From Pseudonocardiales bacterium (GTDB lineage Bacteria > Actinomycetota > Actinomycetes > Mycobacteriales > Pseudonocardiaceae): a DNA stretch of 64,000 nt. Positions 42,957 through 51,652 of the stretch are shown here, in pieces. The position numbers were made by a program, and so were the translations under genes. Below the pieces are notes generated by a model that worked only from the letters and a program-made list of their open reading frames with translations, made no database searches and was not told the origin of the DNA. The stretch spans positions 62,001-126,000 of the forward strand of contig JAFAPC010000178.1 of assembly GCA_019247305.1 (NCBI GenBank). Direction: 5' to 3'. Within the stretch, counting starts at the first letter, position 1, and every line of letters starts with the position of its first letter.

Positions 42957-43903
42957 GTGAGTATTTTTATTTTGTGGAACGCATGGTGCAGGTTGGCGGT
43001 GACTACCGGCTCTGGGTCGAGGATCGAGGCAACCCGGAGGCCACGCCTTTGCTGTTAATCATGGGGGCGAACGCAAGCGGGCTCGCGTGGCCTGAGTCCC
43101 TCGTCGACCGATTAACCGAACGCCACCGTGTCGTACGCTATGACCACCGCGATACTGGGCGCTCGACCTCAGCGTTTGACACCCACCCCTACGCCGTGCG
43201 GGACCTGGCCGAGGATGCCCTCGCCGTGCTGGACGCTGTGCATATCGACCGGGCTCACGTAGTGGGCATGTCGTTGGGGGGCATTCTGGTGCAACTGCTG
43301 CTGCTTGATTACCCGCACCGGCTGCGCAGCGCCACCGTGTTCGCCACCTGTGCGTTGGGGGTGGGGCTGGCCGATCCCACGGGCCAGAGCGGCATCGATC
43401 TGCCCGAGCCCGACCCTCGGTTGCTCGCGCTGTGGCAGCACCTTGCCGATGAACGCGACCGGGCGGCCGAAATCGACTGGCGGGTCGAGCACTGGCGGAT
43501 CCTCAACGGCACGGTCCTGCCGTTTGACGCCGAAGAGTTCCGTGAACTCGAAGAACGGATCATCGCCCACAGCGGCACCGTCCACAACCCAGCCGCGCAT
43601 GCCCGCGCCGACCCCTCCGGCCTGAACCGCGCGGGCGAGCTTGCGCGCGTGCAGGTTCCGACCCACGTGATCGAGGCTCCCGAAGATCCGATCAACCCGC
43701 CGCCGCACGCGACCCACCTGGCCGCGACGCTCGGCGGGGCCCGCCTGACCACCATTCCCGGAATGGGCCACGCACTGAACAGCCGGATCATCCAGCCGCT
43801 CGCCGAGACGATTCTGAAATTCACCGGCGAGGTGGACAAGCCCGAACAGGCGCGTCCCACCTTCCACAGCGCCTTCGATCACGAGCGCAGCCCAAACCCG
43901 TAA
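42953..43903 (+). CDS. Alpha/beta hydrolase
   Basis: A 316-residue hydrolase of the DhaA/TAP-type fold. LLLIMGANASGLAWPESLV is the oxyanion strand, VVRYDHRDTGRS is a family signature, the nucleophile elbow is VVGMSLGG (Ser), and the His is in IPGMGHALNSR. GTG 42953 overlaps the ATL stop by four bases (GTGA). The length resembles aclacinomycin methylesterase-like enzymes, but the substrate is unknown. Its last 25 bases overlap the end of the convergent XRE gene. Confidence 0.88.
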   Translation: MSEYFYFVERMVQVGGDYRLWVEDRGNPEATPLLLIMGANASGLAWPESLVDRLTERHRVVRYDHRDTGRSTSAFDTHPYAVRDLAEDALAVLDAVHIDRAHVVGMSLGGILVQLLLLDYPHRLRSATVFATCALGVGLADPTGQSGIDLPEPDPRLLALWQHLADERDRAAEIDWRVEHWRILNGTVLPFDAEEFRELEERIIAHSGTVHNPAAHARADPSGLNRAGELARVQVPTHVIEAPEDPINPPPHATHLAATLGGARLTTIPGMGHALNSRIIQPLAETILKFTGEVDKPEQARPTFHSAFDHERSPNP

Positions 43904-45411
43904 AGTTGATCATCAAGCCGCTTGACCACTGGCGCATCCTGCCATGGCTGCAGGGCGGCACGGACGCTGCGCACGCGTTTCACGAGGCGATCGGCACGAT
44001 TCTGCGAAACGAAGTCCCCAACATCCGCCAGCACAGCCGTGCCTTCCTCAATATCACCCGCTTGCACGTGGGCTGCACTAAGATCCAATTTGCCCACCGC
44101 GATATTGATTTTATTAGGGGAGTCGGGTCGCTCTGCAACTCGACCCGCGAAGAGTGTCAACGATTTGCCGATGACTTGCACCGCGTCGACTGTCCGGCCG
44201 AGCGCAAGCAGGCACTGGCCGCGCCGAGCGACGTGCAGCGCTTCACTGTAAGCATAGAAGGGAGTAGACGGTGATTTTTCCGAACACCCGGGTAGATAGG
44301 TCTGTGTGCTGTCAAGGTGCCGCATTGCTGCGTTATAGTCACCCATCGCCGCGAAGGCACATGCACCAATGTCAGAAGCAAACGCGCTCAAATTAGCATT
44401 GTGCGCCCGTGCCGCCCACATTTGCGCAACAACAGCATAGTCAACCGCCATAGCCGGTTTCCCGGATGATTCGGCGACATGACTCAAATTTGCCAGTATT
44501 AGAGCGGCGAGCTCCTCATCCTGTGCGTCCTGCGCCACAGCACGCGCTTGCTTGTAGTATCGACGCGTCGCGGAGAGATCGCCAGCGTTAAAGTAAACCC
44601 AACCTGCGACTCGCAGAGAATTGCCGAACACCGAGAGAAGGCGAGGCCGTAGCTCATCAGGACAATGAGCAAGCATAGCTTCCAATGTCTGCTGCTGGGC
44701 TAGAGCGGTGTGCAGCGCAGCCCGTGGACCTAGTCTGTCATTGCTAAGAAATGAGTCAAAAAGAACCGATTCGATGTGTGTAATGACCTGCGCATCGACC
44801 CGCTCCGGTTGAACAATGGCTGCCACCACCCGTTCTTGCTTGTCAGGATCCAGACCGTCGAGCCACGAGGAAGCAAAGGGAGCGGTCGTGGTCAAACCAA
44901 AGAGCTGCACCAGGTCACGCCGGTTCATCCTGCCCACCAATCGCCGCAAGTTCGTCAGCAGCTGATTATACCCCTTCCCCGTACTAAGGCTCTGCGCGAT
45001 AGCAGTGAACAGTGCCAGATGCGCGGCGAACAACGCAGCGACATCACCGGCAGGGCTAACTTGTGTCAACGAAGGCGATGGACTCATCCCCTCATCCAGA
45101 CGGCTCTGTGAGCCCTCAGGCCGCCCCTCCGACGACTCTGCGATCTCATCATCATCCGAAGATGGCAGCTCGGACGTGGCGGAGGGATCTGTCTCCGTGT
45201 CGACCGCGAGCAGCAGCTCATCCAGCCTCTCGCGCGTGACACCCAGCAACTCGGCCAGCTTGGGCCGCAGCCACGGCAGCGGTTCGCTCTCGCCGCTCTC
45301 CCAGCGACCAACGGTGGAACGGTCAACACCGAGCCGATAGGCCACCTCCTCCTAAGTGAAGCCAGCGGCCTTCCGAGCCCTCACCAAACCCACACGCTTA
45401 CGGCCCCTCAC
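43879..45411 (-). pseudogene. XRE-family regulator interrupted by an amber codon in its HTH
   Basis: A GTG at 45411 with GGAGGGG six nt upstream starts MRGRKRVGLVRARKAAGFT, then TAG (45352-45354), then EEVAYRLGVDRSTVGRWESG. Read through, this is a complete Cro/C1 helix-turn-helix, in which the TAG is most easily explained as a Q codon (CAG) changed by one base. Downstream ~480 residues form the usual TPR-like region (for example SATRRYYKQARAVAQDAQDE) and are intact. A restart at GTG 45345 inside GGAGGAGGTG would give a protein without the first HTH helix. Either it is a recent pseudogene or a restarted protein is made. Confidence 0.75.
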
Positions 45412-45508
45412 GTACAGCCCCCTCCACGGAATAGTCACACGGGAGCCCAAGCGTACCGACCACGCTGATCATCCGGACACCACAGCAGCCACGCACCACC
45501 AGCGCGGC

Positions 45509-45685
45509 ATGAGCCAGACACCCACAGCGCGGCATTCGCAGGCTGGTAAGCGCCGACACCCAGCAGCTTGGCTTGGCGGTATGGCCCCCACGCCGAGAGA
45601 CAGCGAGCTGAGCAAGCCCTGGCCCCTCGGCGCCAACGACAGCCGGGATCGGGTAGCGCGCCAGCGGGGTGGTGAGACCCGGTGA
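45509..45685 (+). CDS. Small basic hypothetical protein
   Basis: A 58-residue ORF (MSQTPTARHSQAGKRRHPAA...) rich in Arg and Pro; its TGA overlaps the GTG of the next ORF (GTGA). That overlap suggests an operon. The ribosome site is weak and no family is recognised. It might be only a leader region. Confidence 0.4.
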   Translation: MSQTPTARHSQAGKRRHPAAWLGGMAPTPRDSELSKPWPLGANDSRDRVARQRGGETR

Positions 45686-46141
45686 GCACCTCAGCGCGGT
45701 GGGCGTGCTCCCCCCTGGATGACCAGGTGCACCTGCTGGTGCCGGCGGGTAATCACCCGTGGGGTGTGCTCAAGGCCCGGTGCGGGCATGTGCTCCCTGA
45801 GGAGGCGCATCAGCACGAGCGGTCCCCGGGGGTACGCACCGCAGGTGCCTGACGTGCGCGCAGATCGCCCAGCGACCCACCTCGGTTCCGGCCGACCGGT
45901 GGGTGAGCCCCCAGGACTCTGCTGAGGGCCAGACGGTCCCCGTCGGGCACACGACGACGGCACGGGCGCTGTGGGTGCGCTGCCCGGTCGATGAGCAGCT
46001 ACACCTGCTGGGTGCCCGGGCGGTGCTCCAGCTCGCGGCCCTGGGCTGCGCACTGGCGTGCTGCTCACCATCCAGGACCTGGTTCCGCGCGGAGTGGGGA
46101 CACCGTGCCTGAGGTGCCTGGTCGCCGGGAGCGCCGCATGA
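45682..46141 (+). pseudogene. Two-domain zinc-ribbon-like protein broken by frameshifts
   Basis: From GTG 45682 the frame reads MSTSARWACSPLDDQVHLLV ... LKARCGHVLPEEAHQHERSPG and soon stops. One base away, just after a CCCCGGGGG run, the reading continues with THRRCLTCAQIAQRPT, supplying the expected second Cys pair. A repeat of the first domain follows (LWVRCPVDEQLHLLGARAVL), and its Cys pair (TPCLRCLVAG) is again in another frame. Reading all frames gives a tandem protein of about 150 residues related to the small CGxRVLP...C.xC genes at 59020 and 63413. I read it as a pseudogene with two frameshifts. Confidence 0.6.
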
Positions 46142-46313
46142 GCCCCGCTCACTCCGTGAGCCAGCACTCCCGCAGGCCACCGGTCGAGCACGACCCCCGG
46201 AAGCTCCCAGCGGAAATTCCCGACGGCCCGGCATGGAGGACACCGGTGCCTGCGATCGGGAGTGGTCGGATGTCGCGGGGCGCAGAGCCCAGCGGTGGGA
46301 ACGAGGTGAATCC

Positions 46314-46535
46314 ATGACAGGAAAACATCACAAGCCACCGTGGTGGCATCCCAGCGCACTGTGTCAGGCCGTGATTCCCGCCGTGTGCGCAACGCACGAG
46401 ACCGGGGCGATTGATCTCGTGATACGCGGGCTGCGGGACGGCCTGATCACGCTGGGGCCGCACGGTGAGGGCGGGTGCGTGTTCACGGTGCAGGCCGCCG
46501 TGTTGTTCGACGTTCTCGGGGAGTGGTTGGGGTGA
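46314..46535 (+). CDS. Small protein of the 'GxCVF...EWLG' type
   Basis: 73 residues from ATG 46314 (MTGKHHKPPWWHPSALCQAV), with GAGGTGAATCC upstream. The C-terminal half, LITLGPHGEGGCVF then AAVLFDVLGEWLG, aligns with the protein at 16898-17125, so both belong to one small family near large XRE regulators. Function unknown. Confidence 0.65.
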   Translation: MTGKHHKPPWWHPSALCQAVIPAVCATHETGAIDLVIRGLRDGLITLGPHGEGGCVFTVQAAVLFDVLGEWLG

Positions 46536-46596
46536 GCCGGTGCTCCTCGGCGAGCTGCGGTACCGAAGCGCACCACTTGACGCGAAAGGAACGAGG

Positions 46597-47136
46597 ATGA
46601 GGCGCTTCGGCGGGTTCCACGCGAGGCGACCACACGAGAACGTCGATGAGGGTGCCATCAATGTCGGATCAGTGTTCGACTACGAAGGTGTGGAATTCAG
46701 GAATGGCACGGTGATCATTAAATGGTACAGGCCATCCCTCTCCCAGCCGGCATGGGAATCCTACACGCACTTCGACAGCTTTCAGGAGGAGCACGGCCAT
46801 TCCCAATCGGGCATCGTGACCTATTGGATTGACCCGGAACCGGACACCATCACCGATCCCAGCGATGCCGGCGTTACCGCATCAACGACCGCCAGGCCTG
46901 AGCGAGAAACCAGCACCCAACCTCCCCCGCGCGAAGAGAACGCCCTCGGCACGGTCAGGTACGAACCGGAACCCACCATCACCGCGACCCGCTACACGGT
47001 GACCATCATTCCCCCGAGGGCCCCAGGCCCGGCACTTCACCATCACCGTGCAGCAATGCCCACCGCTGCACCCCGGAGACCGTGGACCTGGGCGATCCTC
47101 CACGGCGAGCCCAGTCTGACCAACTCAGGCACCTAG
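46597..47136 (+). CDS. Hypothetical protein
   Basis: 179 residues from ATG 46597 (MRRFGGFHARRPHENVDEGA), with AAAGGAACGAGG upstream. Residues 20-80 look beta-rich and aromatic (FRNGTVIIKWYRPSLSQPAW, YTHFDSFQEEHGH), and the rest is Pro/Thr-rich and disordered. No family is recognised. It follows the small EWLG-type gene in the same direction. Confidence 0.6.
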   Translation: MRRFGGFHARRPHENVDEGAINVGSVFDYEGVEFRNGTVIIKWYRPSLSQPAWESYTHFDSFQEEHGHSQSGIVTYWIDPEPDTITDPSDAGVTASTTARPERETSTQPPPREENALGTVRYEPEPTITATRYTVTIIPPRAPGPALHHHRAAMPTAAPRRPWTWAILHGEPSLTNSGT

Positions 47137-47184
47137 GTGACAGCACGGACGAGTGCGCACGGCCCTGCCGGCCAAGAAACTGGG

Positions 47185-50100
47185 CTAGTCAACGCGGGCG
47201 GGGCCCGCAACCGTGGTGATGACGCCGGCAGAGTCTATTTTGCGGATTCGGCCGTTGTTGTTGTCGGCGACGTACAGCTCGCCGGTGGAGCCGATACTGA
47301 CGCCACCGGGACCATTGAGCTGCGCCTGGGTGGCTGGGCCACCGTCGCCAGCGAAGCCCGCAACACCAGTACCGGCGATCGTGGTGATTCTGCCGCTGGG
47401 GTCTACCCTGCGGATGCGGTTGTTATTGGTGTCCGCGATGTAGAGATCGCCCGCGTCGTCGACCGCCACCCCCCACGCGCCGCTGAGTTGTGCTTCCCGG
47501 GCCGGGCCGCCGTCACCGGAGAACCCTTTCGTGCCGTTCCCAGCCACCGTGGTGATGATGCCCGTTCGATCGACTCGGCGGATCCGGTTGTTCAACTCGT
47601 CGGCGAAGTAAAGGTTGCCGCCACGATCGAGATCGACCTCAGCCGGGGCGGAAAGCTGGGCTTGGGTAGCGGGACCGCCGTCACCAGAGAATCCCCTGGT
47701 CCCGTTGCCGACCACCGTCGTGATAAGCCCCGACGAGTCCACCCGGCGAATCCGGTCGTCCCCGCCTTCGGCAATGTAAAGGCTGCCGTCACCACCGACC
47801 GTTAGACTTCTTGGGAAGCGCAGATCGGCCTTATTGGCCGGACCGTTATCACCGGAGTAGAAACCTCCACCGATCCCAGCAATCGTTGTGATCTTGCTGT
47901 CAGTGGTCACTTTGCGAACGCGATGATTGTACGTGTCGGCGATGTAGACATTGCCGGCGGAATCGAGTGCGAGGCCGACCGGATCGTTGAGCTGCGCGTC
48001 GATGGCCTGACCGCCATCGCCCGAGAACCCGGCACTGCCGGTTCCCGCGATTGTGGTGATGTTACCGCTCTGGTCCACCCGGCGGATCCGGTTATTGCCG
48101 GAGTCCGCGATGTACAGTCTGCCGACCTTGTCGACGTGGATAAAGTTCGGGGAGGAGAGAGCGGCTTGGGTCGCCGGGCCGCCATCCCCTGGGTAGCTGG
48201 GACCCGCGCCAACGACAGTGGTGATGATGCCGTTCTGATCGACCTTGCGAACGCGGTGGTTCCACCAGTCCCCGATGTAGACATTGCCGTCCCGGTCCAC
48301 CGCTACGGCAGCCGGGAAGGCGAGTTGGGCCGTAACGGCGGGCCCGCCATCGCCGGAGAAACCCCGGATACCGCTGCCGGCGATCGTGTTGATCCTTCCA
48401 CCGGGGTCGAGCTTGCGGATCCGGTCGTTGCGGCCGTCCGCGATGTAAAGGCTGCCAGCCCGATCCACCGTGACGTCCACCGGGTAACCCAGCTCGGCTG
48501 CGGCGGCTGGCCCGCCATCGCCCGCGAACCCCTGGGTGCCGTTGCCCGCGATCGTCGTGATCGTGCCAGCCGCATCGACCTTGCGGATCCGGTAATTACT
48601 GGTGTCAGCGATGTACAGGTTGCCCGAATCATCGATTGTTATCGCTTGTGGGTATTTGAGCTGGGCCTGGGTGGCCGAGCCTCCGTCTCCGGAAAATCCC
48701 GCGACACCGGTACCCGCGACCGTGCTGATCCGACCGCTCTGGTCGATCTTCCGCACTCGGCAGCCATTGTTCTCGGCAACGTAGAGATTGCCGCTACGGT
48801 CGACGGCGACACCCACTGGATACCGAAACTCAGCGAGTGCAGCCGGGCCACCATCTCCGGTTGAGTCCTGCGAGCCATTGCCCGCAATCGTCGTGATCGT
48901 GCCGGCTGAGTCGATCTTACGGATCCGGTGATTGTAGGTGTCTGCGACGTAGAGGTTGCCCGCACCGTCCACGGCGAGTCCCTGCGGATTCCATAGCTGG
49001 GCCTTCGTGGCCGGGCCGTTGTCCCCTGAGTAGCCCTTTGTGCCGGTGCCGGCGATCGTCCTGATCGTTCCCGACGGCTCCACTTTGAGGATGCGGGAAT
49101 CGCCGACTGTGTCGAAATACGCGCCGCCCGCCGGGTCGATAGCGAACGCGTTGACCGTCCCCTTTAACTGGGTAGCCGTCGCCGAAGGTCGGCCGGGCAC
49201 GATCCACACCACGAGCGCGACCAGTGCGACGAGAACGGCGGCGACCGCGGCGACTTCGACAATCTTGCGGCGCCTGGTGATTCGGGGTACCCACGCGGGC
49301 ACTCGTGGCCATCGGTTGGTGTGGGTAGCCGCAGTTGGCTGTGGTGGCTTCCCCGTCGTCGGTGACGCAACTGCGCCGGCATGGATCTCGTCATGCAGCG
49401 CGGCGGCGAACGCGCCGCAGCTGGGGTAGCGATCGGCGGGCTCCTTCGCGATGGCCTTAGCGAGGATCGCATCCACGCCTGCGGGCAAGTCGCTCCGGTG
49501 GTCGCTGACCTTAGGCGGCGGCTCATGCAGGTGCCCGGCTATAACGGACTCGATGTTGCCGCCGTTAAAGGGTGGAGAGCCAGTGAGGCAGGCGTAGGCG
49601 ACGCAACCCAGGGCGTACACGTCGATGGCCGGTGCCACCGGAACCCCGCGAAACCGCTCGGGAGCCATGTAATGCGGCGTGCCAGCGAGCGTGGCGACGC
49701 TCAGCGCAGTGCCCACAAACCGTCGGGTCAAACCGAAGTCGGACAGATAAACATGTTCTGCCCGGCCCGCATCGGCAACGTGATCAATCAGGATGTTCCC
49801 CGGCTTGACGTCGCGGTGAACCAGGCCCTTCGCGTGGGCCACGTCGAGAGCCGAAGCGACTTGGCTGAGGATCGTGCAAGTCCGCTTCGGGTCAAGTCGG
49901 CCGTTGGCGTTCTTGATCACAGTAGCAAGATCGGAACCTTCGACGAAGCGCATGGCCAGGTAGAGCACCCCGTCGGCGTTGCCCGCGTCGTAGACGGGAA
50001 TGATGTGCGGGTGATCGAGCGCGCCGGCCATCAGTGCCTCGCGCTCGAAGCGGCGTTGGAACTCCGGGTCTGCGGCCAGCTCAGGAGCCAGCAGTTTCAG

Positions 50101-50244
50101 CGCAACAGTCCGGCCGAGACGCTGGTGCGTTGCCCGGTATACGACGCCTCCGCCGCCACGACCGACCAGGGCGTCGATGCGGTAGCCCGCGACCTGACTA
50201 CCAACGACTGGCACCACCCGCGCGCCACCTTCCATCAACATCAA
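47185..50244 (-). CDS. Ser/Thr protein kinase with twelve extracellular NHL repeats
   Basis: 1019 residues. The kinase domain (about 15-280) has the ATP loop in [13 protein letters not shown], the lysine in [31 protein letters not shown] and MAPERFRG, all intact. One membrane helix (about 335-355: [18 protein letters not shown]) follows. The extracellular part is twelve tandem repeats of about 55 residues of the form [14 protein letters not shown]...[28 protein letters not shown], enough for two six-bladed beta-propellers. A ligand-sensing PknD-like receptor. The start among TTG/ATG codons 50244-50235 is uncertain. Divergent from a lipoprotein gene. Confidence 0.93.
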   Translation of the reverse strand: MMLMEGGARVVPVVGSQVAGYRIDALVGRGGGGVVYRATHQRLGRTVALKLLAPELAADPEFQRRFEREALMAGALDHPHIIPVYDAGNADGVLYLAMRFVEGSDLATVIKNANGRLDPKRTCTILSQVASALDVAHAKGLVHRDVKPGNILIDHVADAGRAEHVYLSDFGLTRRFVGTALSVATLAGTPHYMAPERFRGVPVAPAIDVYALGCVAYACLTGSPPFNGGNIESVIAGHLHEPPPKVSDHRSDLPAGVDAILAKAIAKEPADRYPSCGAFAAALHDEIHAGAVASPTTGKPPQPTAATHTNRWPRVPAWVPRITRRRKIVEVAAVAAVLVALVALVVWIVPGRPSATATQLKGTVNAFAIDPAGGAYFDTVGDSRILKVEPSGTIRTIAGTGTKGYSGDNGPATKAQLWNPQGLAVDGAGNLYVADTYNHRIRKIDSAGTITTIAGNGSQDSTGDGGPAALAEFRYPVGVAVDRSGNLYVAENNGCRVRKIDQSGRISTVAGTGVAGFSGDGGSATQAQLKYPQAITIDDSGNLYIADTSNYRIRKVDAAGTITTIAGNGTQGFAGDGGPAAAAELGYPVDVTVDRAGSLYIADGRNDRIRKLDPGGRINTIAGSGIRGFSGDGGPAVTAQLAFPAAVAVDRDGNVYIGDWWNHRVRKVDQNGIITTVVGAGPSYPGDGGPATQAALSSPNFIHVDKVGRLYIADSGNNRIRRVDQSGNITTIAGTGSAGFSGDGGQAIDAQLNDPVGLALDSAGNVYIADTYNHRVRKVTTDSKITTIAGIGGGFYSGDNGPANKADLRFPRSLTVGGDGSLYIAEGGDDRIRRVDSSGLITTVVGNGTRGFSGDGGPATQAQLSAPAEVDLDRGGNLYFADELNNRIRRVDRTGIITTVAGNGTKGFSGDGGPAREAQLSGAWGVAVDDAGDLYIADTNNNRIRRVDPSGRITTIAGTGVAGFAGDGGPATQAQLNGPGGVSIGSTGELYVADNNNGRIRKIDSAGVITTVAGPARVD

Positions 50245-50415
50245 CGCTCAGCCCGTAGTTACCGGCACCAGTATGGCTCTTGGCGGTCCGCCCGACCTGC
50301 AATATGTTCGGGACCCTTCCCGAGGCGAGTCCGCTACGAAACAATCAGGACCACGTCCAGACGGCACGCTCGTCTACATCCTGCCCGCCGCCTGACCCCC
50401 CGGCTGGCGACGGCG

Positions 50416-51273
50416 GTGATCTGCGGCCTCATGGTGGCCGGCTGCGCCAGGCCGCCGGGTTCCCCGCACGCCAGACCCGTCTCGCCGGAGGCGTACCAGG
50501 CCGAGCTACGAACAGAGGGAAACGCGCTGAAAGCGGCGCTCGACGGGATCAGGGCAGCACCGCCTCGTAGGCCACTGGCCAGCCAGGTCGAGTCGGCCGC
50601 GGCCGCGGTCCGCGCCGCCGCGCAGCGACTCGCCACCACCGCAGCGCCGGCACAATACGTCGCTCCACAGGCAGACCTCGTCGCCGCGTTCGACCAGCTC
50701 GCCAGTCAGCTCTCCGACCTCGGCGCCCAAGTCCAGTCCCGGCAACTGTGCGCTGCACCGTCGGTCGTAGCCACCCTCAGCGTCCTGCCCGGGGTCGATG
50801 CGCTGCGACGTGCGGCATCAGCGCTTGGGCCTGCAGGAGCTGGCTTGAGCGCGGCTGCACCCGCCCCAGAACCATTACCGGACCGCCGCCGGAGCAACGG
50901 GACAGTCTTGCGTGCCCCCGGCTCGGGAGAGGGCGAGATCACGGCAGAAAACGGCACAGACCAGGACGCCGTTGTCACAATCTCGCAGGACGGCAGCGCC
51001 GTGGGATCGTTCTATGTCGCGCACGGCGAGACTGCTCGGATGGCCAATATTCCAGACGGCACGTACGACGTATTCTATACCAGCGGGGCAGACTGGGACG
51101 GCGAGGAGTTCACCCGGTCCTGCGCCTTCTGGCGTCTCGACAAAACCGCAACGTTCACAACTACAAAGACACAACGTGGAGTACAGTATGTAAAATTCTC
51201 GATAACGCTGCACCCAGTTCCCAACGGGAATACCCAGCTTGTCGACGTTCCACCAGATTCTTTCCCGAAGTAG
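50416..51273 (+). CDS. Lipoprotein, start uncertain
   Basis: The frame shows a lipoprotein signal (LATAVICGLMVAGC, lipobox VAGC), a helical region rich in Ala/Arg, and a beta-rich C-terminal domain (EITAENGTDQDAVVTISQDG, IPDGTYDVFYTSGADWDGEE, VQYVKFSITLHP). Such domains occur in secreted actinobacterial proteins. The only standard in-frame start near the signal is GTG 50416, which leaves almost no n-region. The sequence before it (RRLTPRL) looks like a normal n-region but has only a CTG (50398) for a start, so a rare start or frameshift is possible. Divergent from the NHL kinase, perhaps functionally linked. Confidence 0.6.
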   Translation: MICGLMVAGCARPPGSPHARPVSPEAYQAELRTEGNALKAALDGIRAAPPRRPLASQVESAAAAVRAAAQRLATTAAPAQYVAPQADLVAAFDQLASQLSDLGAQVQSRQLCAAPSVVATLSVLPGVDALRRAASALGPAGAGLSAAAPAPEPLPDRRRSNGTVLRAPGSGEGEITAENGTDQDAVVTISQDGSAVGSFYVAHGETARMANIPDGTYDVFYTSGADWDGEEFTRSCAFWRLDKTATFTTTKTQRGVQYVKFSITLHPVPNGNTQLVDVPPDSFPK

Positions 51274-51591
51274 CCTGGACGAAAGACGTGGCGCGACCGG
51301 CGCCTCGAGCCGTCCACTGCCCCGGGGAGCACATCGATCACTCAGATCACTCAGTGCAAAGTAACTGGGGTGTTACAAAATGTTAACCAGTCGGAAACTG
51401 TGCGAGACAGAGATATCACCCGTACCGGGCCAACGCCTCTTCCGAGATGGGGGCGACCCGCGGCGCCACGGCAGGTTATCGCAGTCCGCAGGGCTAGCCG
51501 AACACTGCCCGACGGATCGGGGATATGAACGGCTTGTTACGTGCTCCGCACGGTCGCCTCAGTGCTGATTGTGAGCATTGGCCACCCTTAC
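51274..51591. other. Intergenic region upstream of narG
   Basis: About 320 bp between the lipoprotein stop and the likely narG promoter. It has a direct repeat GATCACTCA(G)ATCACTCA near 51335-51355. No ORF with a credible ribosome site is seen. Regulatory sites for nitrate reductase may lie here, but I recognise no specific operator. Confidence 0.4.
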
Positions 51592-51620
51592 TTGAAGGCG
51601 GCGAAAACACCGTCTACGGT
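51592..51620 (+). promoter_or_regulatory. Possible narG promoter
   Basis: TTGAAG and TACGGT are separated by 17 nt, a sigma-70-like layout, ending 32 nt before the GTG start of narG. Proposed on spacing and sequence only. Confidence 0.4.
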
Positions 51621-51652
51621 GAGTGGGTTAGCCCTTAAGGACTTTCTTAAAC

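Noticed and set aside
49381-50415. N-terminal extension of the lipoprotein ORF over the kinase gene
   Set aside because: It is antisense to the conserved kinase domain; only the part after about 50380 has lipoprotein features.
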